Source: Paulinella micropora (Eukaryota; Cercozoa; Imbricatea; Euglyphida; Paulinellidae). From it: a stretch of DNA of 22,500 bases. Below, piece by piece: positions 8,462 to 17,823 of this stretch. The stretch is from NCBI GenBank assembly GCA_019918135.1, contig WBZZ01006530.1, positions 1 to 22,500 of the forward strand, read 5' to 3'. The stretch's first letter is position 1, and each line of letters begins with the position of its first letter. Position numbers and translations under genes: made by a program. The notes beneath the pieces were generated by a model. The model made no database searches. It saw only the letters and a list, made by a program, of their open reading frames with translations, and had not been told where the DNA came from.

Positions 8462-9249
8462 GTAAAAAAGAAACTCGCAGAATATTTGGGCTTACAAACG
8501 GGAACTGGATTAGAAGATTTGATTAATAAAGTGTTTTCCATAGAAAACATTAAAAAATATCTAACAAGAAAAGAATGGGTTCATTCAATGAGAAAAAAAG
8601 ATCATGTTAATGCCCTTATAAATAAATATAGTAATGAGCAACAGCAACCAGAGCCAGAGCTGCCACAGCCAGAGGTGCCACAGCCAGAGGAGGCAAAGCC
8701 AGAGCCACGGCCAGAGGAGCAACCACAGCCCGAGCCAGAGCCACAGCAAGAGGGAGAGGGACGGGGACTAATGACTAATGAAATAGATGACATAATGAAA
8801 AAATATGGATGGTATCTCGGAGCGATAGCGAGCGAAGAAATCTACAAATTAAATCCAGAAAAAGAAAGAAATATGGTTTTATTATGAACTTAGATAATCA
8901 TAATCAAAAAGGGTCTCATTGGATCGCAGTTTACTGCTCTTTAGATGGCGATAGAAGTATAGAGATATACGACCCGCTAGCCCTGTATAAACCGACAGAA
9001 GACTTTCAACAACAAATGAAACAACTTATTGATAAAAGTAAGCCAAGTTCATATTTATTAATGAAGGTTAATCAGGTAAAACAACAATCAGACACATCGG
9101 ATACCTGCGGATGGCATAGTATGAGGTTTCTTTTAGAGCGGGCAAAAGGGAACCGCTTTGAATTTGCTAGCGGTTTCACAGACTTGAAAGAGAAGGAAGC
9201 GGAGGAGTTGAAAGCACAGAATTGTTATGGTTTTGATACGTATATCTGA
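8462..9249 (+). pseudogene. Adenain-like cysteine protease (family C5/Ulp1-like), frameshifted
   Basis: The protein would process virion precursors during maturation, as adenovirus protease does. An N-terminal helical extension (ENIKKYLTRKEWVHSMRKKDHV) leads into a Pro/Glu repeat linker (8638-8755, PEP/PQPE units) and then the protease. IDDIMKKYGWYLGAIASEEI begins the domain. After a frameshift near 8870, YGFIMNLDNHN and GSHWIAVY carry the catalytic His (codon 8917-8919). IEIYDPLA has the acidic residue (8971-8973). Gln precedes DTCGWHSMRFLL, which holds the nucleophile Cys (9106-9108). The His-Asp-Gln-Cys order is the family's. All catalytic residues remain; only the frame is broken. No ATG lies upstream in frame before the TAA at 8459-8461; a TTG at 8486 is not a convincing start. 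Confidence 0.85.
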
Positions 9250-9290
9250 ATTATGTAAAGAAAAAAGAATATAAAAGAATACAAAAGAAT

Positions 9291-9808
9291 ATGCCTGACT
9301 ACAAACAAGGAAAGATTTATTCAATCAGGTCTCACCAGACAGACGAAATTAATATTGGTTCAACGACTCAACATTAGCACAGAGAATTGCTAAGCATAGA
9401 ATAAATTATAAAAGTTGGAAGAATGGAAAATCAAAATATACATCGTCTTTTGAAATTATTAAAAATGATGATGCCTACATTGAATTAGTTGGATTAGTTC
9501 CGTGTGATAATAAAATGGAATTACTTAAACAAGAAGGTAATCATATTAGAAAACTAGATTGTGTGAATAGACGTATTGCGGGAAGGGAAAAGGTAGAATA
9601 CTACCAAGAAAATAAAACTGAAATATTGGAAAAAAATAATTACTATGAAGAACAAAGAAGAACTGAGTTATGTGAAAACCAAAAGAAATATTATTTAGAA
9701 CATAAAAAGAAAAAAGTGAATATGACAAAAAATATAGATGTAAAAATAAATGTAAAGAAAGAGAGAGACAATAAAGAAAATACATTTGTGAGTGTGGTGT
9801 TGAATTGA
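9291..9808 (+). pseudogene. GIY-YIG family endonuclease, frameshifted
   Basis: Starting at ATG 9291, GKIYSIRSHQTDEINIGS supplies the two-strand GIY...YIG signature, here KIY and NIG. A one-base loss near 9371 ends the frame at TAG 9375-9377. The next frame continues with LAQRIAKHRINYKSW, which contains the conserved catalytic-type Arg and His, and KYTSSFEIIK. LLKQEGNHI follows, with the Glu that binds metal. The C-terminus is a long Lys/Glu-rich tail (about 85 residues) with repeated EYYQENK-like phrases. Single-domain GIY-YIG nucleases are frequent in polinton-like and giant viruses, where they may act in recombination or as selfish homing enzymes. It lies between protease and penton genes. 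Confidence 0.82.
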
Positions 9809-9881
9809 CATAATAAAACACAAAATCACATAAATAATTTATAGTTTTGAAGATGTCCAAATATTATTTGCATAATATACA

Positions 9882-10684
9882 ATGGACTATAAGGGAGGAA
9901 GGTCAAGTAGTATCTATTACATAAATAGCAAAAATAGAATAACCGGTACAGACAGCGACTTTACACACGAAGTCAATATGAAGGGGCTAGACAATGCCAC
10001 ACATTGTAAAATTCTTCATATTTATGTTCCGAAGTCGTATTATTCCGTCGCCAGTCCTTACAATACTTTTACATTATCCGAAGATGGGTCTGAGGCTTTA
10101 ATTACGATACCTGAGGGAAACTACACAGTGAACAACTTAAAAAATAAACTGGCAGAGGTGCTAACTGCAGACAGCCCCAACCATTACAAATACACAATAA
10201 CGAGCAACAACACAAACACTGACCCTGAAGATGGCAAATTAACATTCAGTGTATTCAACCGCGGTTTATATTTGATGGTGATACCCGTATTCACGAGGTT
10301 ATGGGGTTTGATAGAAATTCAACATATTTCTTTGCCAATAATTTTATTAAATCGCCAAATGTAATTATTCTAACTGGTGAAAAAACTTTGTATTTTCAAT
10401 CGGATTTAGTGAATGAAGGAGATAATCACGTGCTACAAGAAATATACACAGCCAACGAAATTCCTTTCGGATCTCTTATCTATGACGGCTCTGGAAGCGA
10501 ATACGGAAAAACATTATCGGCAAGTTCAAATAATGTATTTAGGTTTTACTTGACGGACGAAAACGACCAAGCGATTAATCTTAATGGTTTGGGAGTCGTT
10601 ATTACTTTATTAGTTTATCGTGAAACTAATTATTTTAATTTATTTACTTCATTTTTCAATTTTGTTAAAATCCAAGTGAATTAA
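9882..10684 (+). pseudogene. Penton-like minor capsid protein, frameshifted
   Basis: Two overlapping frames make a protein of about 267 residues. The first starts RSSSIYYINSKNRITGTDSDF, a typical opening for penton-type proteins of this group, and continues with ILHIYVPKSYYSV and ITIPEGNYTVNNLKNKL. A frameshift between about 10255 and 10300 leads into GDTRIHEVMGFDRNSTYFF, SPNVIILTGEKTLYFQSDLV and YLTDENDQAINLNGLGV. The beta-strand-rich composition fits a single jelly roll that caps capsid vertices. It lies directly before the major capsid gene, as in most polintoviruses. The assignment rests on motif memory plus context, not on a computed match. Confidence 0.75.
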
Positions 10685-10761
10685 TTTTGATTTAATTATT
10701 TTTTCTATAAATATATACTGGTGAATTAGTTAATTTACACTATTTCAAAAAAAAAGAAAAA
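10685..10761 (+). promoter_or_regulatory. AT-rich leader and candidate promoter of the major capsid gene
   Basis: TTTAATTATTTTTTCTATAAATATATACTGG lies about 50 bp before the capsid ATG and is close in form to the tract before 7060 (AATTATTTTTCTGTATTATATATTTC). A poly-A/AAAAAGAAAAA run directly precedes the ATG, as in poly(A) leaders of some late viral mRNAs. Function is inferred. Confidence 0.4.
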
Positions 10762-12301
10762 ATGCCTGTCCAATATGGAGGAGAACTCACACATAGCCAA
10801 AGCGAACTTATCCGCGGTAAGTATTCACTTAACAAACTTACTGCCCGCGAAAGTCTTGCGAGTGTGCCAATTACAAGTGTCGGAGGAATTGAATCAACTT
10901 TTGAAATTCCTACTCGTCCTTTGAACCTTGCGAGGAGTGTGTTGCGATTTACCTACACACCGACGACTGGCGGAATTGGTAATTATAACAGAATTCCTAT
11001 GGACTGCTTGTCAATGATTAAGAGAATTGAACTGCGAAGCCGAAGCGGTCAGTATCTGTGTAATCTTCAACATGTGGGAAATTACACTAAGATGATTTGG
11101 AAACCTAAGATTTCTTATGATAGATTTATGGCTTTGGATAACCACGGGCATAACTCTGGTTATGGGTCTATGCTTCAAAAGTGTAATGCTGATGGACGTG
11201 CAACAACCGCCTTTAATGCTAACATGTATGCTGGCCAACAAGCAAGTGCTGCTACCGTAGCAAATTTTGGAGATCAGGCTCAATTGCGAGGTGTGCTTAA
11301 TTTATACGGTAATGCTATCGCAGGAGCAATTTCTCCTCCATCTATCAATGCTCGCCGTCATAATGATTTGCTCATCGCTATTGGAACTGGTGTCGCATCT
11401 GTTGTAAATGTTTCTTATGAGGAGGCGAAGTATTTTGAGGGTGGTGATATTGGTCAAGACCCTGCAGCAGTAATTGCACCAGCAGTCAATGCTGGAAATT
11501 CGCCAGTAATCAATGTGTCTATTCCTCTGGGTATGCTTTTTGGAACCATTTTTTAAATTGATAAGACTATTGGTTTTAATGAAATTCTTTATTTGAGGAT
11601 TGTGTGGGAGGAAACAAACAAAACCATATTAAATGGAAATGATGCGAAAAGTGTTGCAGCGGGAGCAACTGCCACCGCACAGCCCGCGGCGATTACCAAC
11701 CTTAACCTCTTTCTCGCTGTTGAAACCGATCCAAATGTTATCTTGGGTGTTCAACAGAAGATTGCTGGTGAAGGCTTTTCGTTCAAGACTGAATAACCTA
11801 TCTCTTGGAAAACCAATCTCGCAGCAGGCACTCAGTCATTCGTTTTGCAGATGAACCGCTCGCAGGGTGAGAGAATTCGCCGAATTTACACTAGCGGGTT
11901 TAATAATACCGAAACTTCAAACACCGCATTCGATTGCGATAATCGAGCACAAGCTAAGATTACTGATTATTATCCTACTTTGGATAGTAATAGAATTCAG
12001 CAGTTTGACATCAAATGCGATAAGGATGAGAATTATATGCGTTTGAAGGAAAAAGTTAAAGGTTCTGCTATTTTGAACTCTAATGTGTATAAATATAACT
12101 GGTTCCACGTCGATTTCTGGGATCACGACCGCCCGCTTTATGACAAGAGAGAAGAAGGGTTATGAAGTGGCTGGTCTATCCTTGGACACCAAACGGAGGT
12201 ATGAATGGAGTGCGACTGGGGCAGTACAATTGAATTATTATACTTATGCTATTCTTCAGAGGACTATTGTTGTTAAGAGAATTGAAATCTTGATGAGTTG
12301 A
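10762..12301 (+). pseudogene. Major capsid protein (double-jelly-roll type), two stops and one frameshift
   Basis: Reads as one protein of about 513 residues. The start MPVQYGGELTHSQSELIRGKY and the following TARESLASVPITSVGG, with IESTFEIPTRPLNLARSVLRF, resemble polintovirus capsid openings. C-terminal features are EETNKTILNG, FVLQMNRSQGERIRRIYTSGF, HVDFWDHDRPLYD and a final beta-rich segment ending VVKRIEILMS. The frame is interrupted by TAA at 11554-11556 and 11794-11796. A frameshift near 12140-12160 moves the last 50 residues to another frame. The size and beta-rich character match the trimeric hexon-like shell protein. Its position after the penton gene and before another virion-like gene supports the call. 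GC content is slightly higher here than in neighbours, typical of a highly expressed structural gene. Confidence 0.82.
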
Positions 12302-12314
12302 TATTTATTAGCAT

Positions 12315-12470
12315 CGCTTTCATTCGCTACGCTCATTTTCGCTTGCTCATAAACATCGTGAAAAACAAAAAAGAAAAAATTAATAGATTCAATATTTTTT
12401 TCAAAATAAAAAACGATGTTTTAGAATAAGAGGGAGTGCGACCAGCACGACCAGCCGCGATTCTAAAATA
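12315..12470. repeat. Structured intergenic repeat, copy 2 (possible terminator)
   Basis: This region follows the capsid stop. It repeats the block order of copy 1: TTTCATTCGCT-CGCTCATT (12318-12337), AAACATCGT (12351-12359), the inverted ACGATGTTT (12413-12421), then AGAATAAG-GGGAGTGCGAC and AGCACGA. A perfect 9-bp stem TTTTAGAAT (12419-12427) / ATTCTAAAA (12460-12468) encloses the GTGC...GCAC stem. The middle between the ACATCGT arms is A/T-rich and not conserved, while the arms and the GTGCGAC-AGCACG core are. Conservation of paired arms rather than loops suggests selection on structure. Confidence 0.6.
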
Positions 12471-12473
12471 TCA

Positions 12474-13751
12474 ATGTCTCACCAGAGAAATTTAATCACA
12501 CAAAATCCGGACGAAAATTTTGTAAATGTCAAAGTCGGATATGATGGACATTGAAACTAATCATACGAAGCCGGATATGATGGACATTGAAACTAATCAT
12601 ACGAAGCCCGCTTTTGGTGAAACCCTAACCAGTTCCTTAACACTAGTATTACAGGAAATCTTTCCATATACCATTAATACACGGATATGGTCACTAACTC
12701 AGACAAATGCGAATGTTTCATTTCTGAATAATATGGCGGAATTAAAAACAACTGCTAATGCTACCGCTGATGCTAGTATGGTAAGCAAAAGAAAAATAAA
12801 ATATCGCACAGGTATGGGTGTTGTAGCACGCTTCACCGCTTTATGGACGACAGACGAAACCGAAGATTATTATTCGTGGATATGCATCGGAGATAACGAA
12901 TTATTTAATGGTTTCTACTTTTACAAAACTAGAGATGAAGGAATGATTATTCTACATTGTATAGGAGAAACCCCAAACGCATTTTTTCAAGCGTACTGGG
13001 ATGACCCGTGCGACGGAACAGGAGATATGCCTGTATTTGACTGGACAAAGGGAAATGTATTTCAAATTCAATTTCAATACTGAGGTTTTGGTGCTATTAA
13101 GTTTTCTATTGAAAATCCAAAGACAGGTGATTTTCAGTTAGTCCATACGATTAAGTATGCAAATGCCAACACGGGTGTCAGTCTGCGGAATACTACATTG
13201 CCGTTTGTAGCACGAATTCTTAATAATAATGTGGGAGTTGGAATACAAAGACTGAAGACAGCCAGTTGTAGCTTGTTTGTTGAAGGCACCAACACTATTA
13301 ATACAAGTATTACAAATACGGCGGAAGGGAGTGAAGCAGGTAATATAACTGAAAGCCCCATTTTAAGTATCAGGAATAAAGCACTATACAATGATAGCCT
13401 AACCAACTATTCAAATGTCTTTCCATCTTTGATAAGTATTACAAATGAAGATACTAAGGCTAATGTCGTCAGAATGGTATTGAACGGAACACTGACAGGG
13501 GCGGGTTTTGCTGATGTTGATGCCAAAACTTCAATTGTGGATATAGACACAAAAGCAACTGCTATCGCAAACGGAACGACAATTTTAAGATTTATGTTAA
13601 TGCTGGCTCTACTCAGCAGATTAATCTCAGAACTTATGATATCCAATTAACACCGAACGATGTTTTGACATTCACACAAAAGGCTGTGTCGGCAGGCAGG
13701 GGAGGTGGCAGTAATATTAATGTTATTGCTAACTTTATAGAAGATGATTGA
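12474..13751 (+). pseudogene. Large beta-rich virion-like protein, stop and frameshifts
   Basis: The main frame opens at ATG 12526. An ATG at 12474 in another frame (MSHQRNLITQNPDENF) may be the native start. The product contains a 12-residue tandem duplication (DMMDIETNHTKP twice), FPYTINTRIW, YRTGMGVVARFTALW, then a TGA at 13081-13083 where the same frame continues GFGAIKFSIENPKTGDFQLVHTIKYANANT. A second frameshift near 13590 leads to INLRTYDIQLTPND and the end NVIANFIEDD. The phrases around the TGA recur in uncharacterised structural proteins of phages and polinton-like viruses, as far as I recall; the function is unknown but probably a surface or tail-fibre-like virion component. It is the last rightward gene, meeting the leftward module tail to tail at 13751/13777. 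Confidence 0.65.
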
Positions 13752-13776
13752 AGCAAAAAGATTTATTTGTCTTACT

Positions 13777-14161
13777 TTACTTTTTTTTTGTATCTTTTTT
13801 TACAACACGAATAACATCGCTCGCACAAGTGGCTTCGCTCACATTCTTTGTTGTACATCCTTCGTCTGTAGCATTCGCTATATCTTCACCAACATTTGCT
13901 TTAATTTTAGTGATACCTGTCTCTTTCAAATCGGTTTCCTTAAAAGGAGTGCTTTGCTCGTCGTTTATTATTTTTTTTTATGTCGCGGTCGAACGAAGAA
14001 TGACTTCTACATTATCCGCCATATCATGGGGCTTGTATTGCTCATAGAAAGATACAATGTCAGGCTTAGTCCATTTAATTGTTGGCTTTTTAATTTCGCT
14101 GTCAATGTTCCATTTTTCAATTTCATTCAAGTAGTCCTGTTTGGTGTTGAGAATTTCTCAT
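13777..14161 (-). pseudogene. Unrecognised protein between virion block and polymerase, frameshifted
   Basis: On the minus strand an ATG at 14161, preceded by TTTTGTAGTATATATAAG, starts a frame that changes after three or four codons. The coding-like part then reads YLNEIEKWNIDSEIKKPTIK and DIVSFYEQYKPHDMADNVE to a stop near 13985. A further frame carries FKETDLKETGITKIKANVGE, CTTKNVSEATCASDV and a Lys-rich end with TAA at 13777-13779. The total is about 128 residues with at least two indels. No family is recognised. The open frames on the plus strand over this stretch look like its shadows. Confidence 0.45.
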
Positions 14162-14200
14162 CTTATATATACTACAAAATAATTTATTACATATATCTTT

Positions 14201-14473
14201 TTACTTCACTTTTAATGTCTGTAAATTTCTCAAACCACGGCTTTTCATAACCCATTCAAGATATGGCTTATCAATTAAAGCGATGTCTGAAACCTTCTTC
14301 CCGAGATATTTACCAAATGGAAAAATATTCTTCGGCTTCCCTTCTCTACTTTTTTCAATTGCCTTAATTTCATCATCAATTATCTTTTATACATCTTTTA
14401 CTGAAAAGAATTCCTTATTCTTCTCAATTGAAAGTTATTCAAATTTTTCAGATAGTCTATTGAGGGTAGTCAT
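14201..14473 (-). pseudogene. Small PFGKY-motif protein (DUF3820-like), two stops
   Basis: ATG 14473 follows a T-rich tract and CTATATAGACC. One frame runs about 90 codons, with TAA stops after residue 12 and near residue 29, to a TAA at 14201-14203. The C-terminal half reads IFPFGKYLGKKVSDIALIDKPYLEWVMKS, which has the F-G-K-Y-x-G-K, D and Y-L-x-W pattern of a small domain (DUF3820-like) also fused to some exonucleases. In phages and giant viruses this domain occurs beside DNA polymerases or nucleases. Here it lies directly downstream of the DNA polymerase on the same strand, so a helper role in replication is possible but unproven. Confidence 0.55.
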
Positions 14474-17400
14474 TGGTCTATATAGACTTACAAAAAAAAT
14501 TTATGGAAAAAAATTAATTAATTATAAAAAAATTATGAAGTTCATCTTCATAACCAAAAACCTATATTGTTTTTGTTATACTAAATATCATTAATATCAA
14601 AAAGGTCTAGTTTCAATCGCATTCTCTACAATTCCAATAACTTGTCTTTTCGTACATGTAAAATTAAATATCTTTTCTAAGTATTCGCTTCTTATTTTTT
14701 TCTTTTGTTTGTCTCTTGTTATCTTGTTGTTTTCTATTATAACTACTTTTCCAGACTTCTCAATTCGCTTAGCAATCCTTAATTCTTCATCAGTCTCCAA
14801 CAATTCAGCCAGTTCATTTTTACCATTCTCAAATAATTCAGTGTTCGTAATACCTAGCCCGCAACTTATTACACTTAACATATTTGGTAAATTCAATGCT
14901 TTTTTCGTTTCATAGTTCATACTAAATCCTTTAACTTTCATACTGGCTTTACCATTATCTAATAAGTATCCATAATATTTCGGCCCATCTCCCACAAAGG
15001 TTTTTATTTTTGCTCCTTTTAACTCATCTGTCCAATCTCCCAGTAAATCGCCTGTCTCTACATCTGCCTGATTAATTTCTTTGTTAGTCGTATATATTAC
15101 GCTGTCTGTGTCATGATACAATATCCTATTGCATAATTTGTCCATCATATTGTAAAGTCTCATTCTCGCATGGCATGTAGTAAATAAAGCAACTACAATA
15201 TTTGTTTTAATCGGGTCGCTCACCGCGTCCTGTTTTAAGTCATAACTGGCTTCTACAATTTGGTCGTTAATTATGTTAATATTTATATTATCCACTGATT
15301 TATCGTTCAATAGTTTGTATAAGATTTCTTTATCCTTTATCATTTTGTTCTGTGTTTTATTTTGTTTCTGTCCAAACTTTCCCCATAAAGAGTTCAAGCA
15401 CAACTTAGCAACTGCTCTCCGTCCTTCATTTTTGAATATTTTTCTTTCATCCATCTTAACACCCATTTTAACTTCCATGCTGTTTATGTAATTTTGTTTT
15501 TCTGCTTCATTATTATATCCCGCGGGGTATCCGCTGGACTCTTGTTTTACTTTCAAGAATGTCTTTATGTATTCTTTGAATAGGCTACTGCTTTGTTCTT
15601 TCAAATGCCATACTTCATATACTTTTATTAACTTATACCCTTTGTCTAAGGCCTTGTAAATTTCTGGAGTTGCCCATGTGCCCGTTATTGCTCGTTCTTT
15701 ATCTGTGTGCATACATTCACCGTGTTGATCGGTCATTCCGCACTTATCGCATAAGTAATACATCATCTTACCTCTGTCAGCCTTCGGTAAGACTGGGTGT
15801 AGTAATCCTCTCGGCGGTAGCATCTTAACCTTAGCCACTCCAAAATGTTCTCTGTTTATAATTTTGTTTTTCATATTTTTTCTTTGCTCCTCGTTGTTTG
15901 GTCTAATAATTATATGGTGCCCGCTTGGATAAAGGTCGTAATACATCACGGTCGGATAAAGTGAGCATATGTCAATATATTTCGCATACTCATTATCATG
16001 TCGTGATTTCCAATATAATTTCAGAACATTGACTCTACCTCCAAACATAGCCTCTCGTGGGTTTAGTCCTTCTTGTACAGTAATTCGTTCGTTTGTGTCA
16101 TCTGCCAGACTTTCACTTGTTTTCATCAGGCTCCATTCGCACTCCCAGATACTTATTACTTTCGCTTGTTCGTTAAGTTGTTTTTCTCTCCTCATTGTTT
16201 CCTTGTATAGTTCGCCCATTGTCTTATTTTTCTTCACATTCAAAGCATTGCTATTCCAAAACTTCTAACATCCGTGCTAATGACACCCGTAAAACTCATA
16301 AGCGGTTTTTGTTTTTCTCGTCCCAGCCATCTACATACACACGAGATTGCCCAAGTTGAAACATTTTTTCACCTCCGTTGAATGCGTGTTTAATATCGGT
16401 TTTGCCTAACCTGCTTCTGTATGCTAGCAATTCTACACAAGCCCTAGAAGTCATCCTGTTTTGTTTTTCCGCTTTCAATATCGCAATTGAATTCTCTAGC
16501 ATAAACTTAGCACGATACAGAGCCATAAAATAACTCGCTATAGTTGTATATTGAAAGGGGTCAATACCAAACTCTAGAAACTGATTTCTAAAATCTATAC
16601 AACCCTTCCTCAGTATATCAACATCTGAATGATAATGCAACGCGATTTCCTTCGCCATATCGAATTGGTTATGTGCTTTCACTTGCTCGTCATACCATTC
16701 AAGAAATTCCTTTCGTTTATCTCCTCGCATCGTGTCGTAGCCGTAATGTTTCTTATGTGGCATTACCCCGACATAGTTTTTATCTTTTACCGTATTGAAG
16801 AAGTGCGGGAAGATATTTTTCTTAAGTTCCGTAAGCCCGAATGTCTTTGGAAAGTCTGACAATTGCATCGTAAGAAAACTTAGGCTGTCTATGAACCGAA
16901 GTGTCATCATCATAATCGTACCTCCTTCATAGATTACGAATGGAGTTTGTCAGTTATCAACCAACCACTTAAGAATAAACTGACAATCATAACCGCGGGC
17001 ATTGTGTGCAATAAATGTAAATCCGATGTGTCTTGGGTCAAAAACCCACTTACAGAAATCTTGAATGTTCTTGTGAATTACTGGCGGTTCTCGTAATACT
17101 GGCTTTCAGCATGATTAACAATGTGTTCGCCTGTGTCCTTTGTCGCTTCAAAGACAAAGAATATGTATTGCTCTGACGGCTGTAAGATTTCTTTTTGGAC
17201 TATTTCACATTGGTGTTCAAGCGGTTTCAGTTCCTTACAATTTCTGCATTTCACATATCAGCATTTGTGTTCATCTTTCTTCCCGTAATTAAGACCGCAC
17301 GATTTATATTTCGCTTTAACATCGCAGTTTGTAGTCATGTGATTATTAAAGCATTCAGTGTTTGGAAACTTTCTATTACACTGCTCACATTCTTTCCACA

Positions 17401-17660
17401 GGTTCTTGTCGTTTATCCCCTTACATCTCTTGGTTTCGCAGATGCTACATTTGGCTTCACATGCATGTCTTTCCATATATCCTCTTAGCCATAATTCACA
17501 GAAATTCTTTTTTCCTAGCATAGACTTCATGTTAGTTATGGCATCGTAATATCCTTCAGTCCTTAGAATGTAAAGGTTAGTCAGCCGTTCGCCGTTCGCA
17601 TCAAGTAGATCTGTTTTATAAATGATTTAGTCATGGAATTCAACAATAACCAGATTGTAT

Positions 17661-17664
17661 TTAA
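17661..17664. repeat. TTAA target-site duplication, left copy
   Basis: TTAA directly outside the CCCTTAACC terminus. TTAA is the canonical piggyBac target. Its partner is at 20524-20527. Keeping only one copy joins the polymerase frame without a shift across the insertion point. Confidence 0.9.
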
Positions 17665-17678
17665 CCCTTAACCGGTTT
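17665..17678 (+). repeat. piggyBac left terminal inverted repeat
   Basis: CCCTTAACCGGTTT, matching the inverted right end at 13 of 14 positions. It is followed by subterminal units GCCACTTGTGGGGATC and GCCACGTTTGGGGATC (17678-17715). Confidence 0.85.
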
Positions 17679-17823
17679 GCCACTTGTGGGGATCTAAAGC
17701 CACGTTTGGGGATCCGACCTAATTTCAAGTTTTTTAATCCCTATTTGTGGTTTTTGACAGTTATATTATTAAATTCAATTGAATTAAACCCGGTGGAAGC
17801 TAATTGTGTAAAAAAACCGTTCT

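Noticed and set aside
13744..14594. Plus-strand hydrophobic open frames near 13744-14594
   Set aside because: They are rich in Phe/Ile/Ser as expected for the reverse of A-rich coding DNA, and the opposite strand shows recognisable protein motifs.
3897..16279. Reassigned stop codons or suppressed stops (TAG, TGA and TAA inside conserved frames)
   Set aside because: All three stops occur in-frame, they coexist with many frameshifts, and clean genes end in the same codons. Decay or sequencing error explains them better than a variant code.
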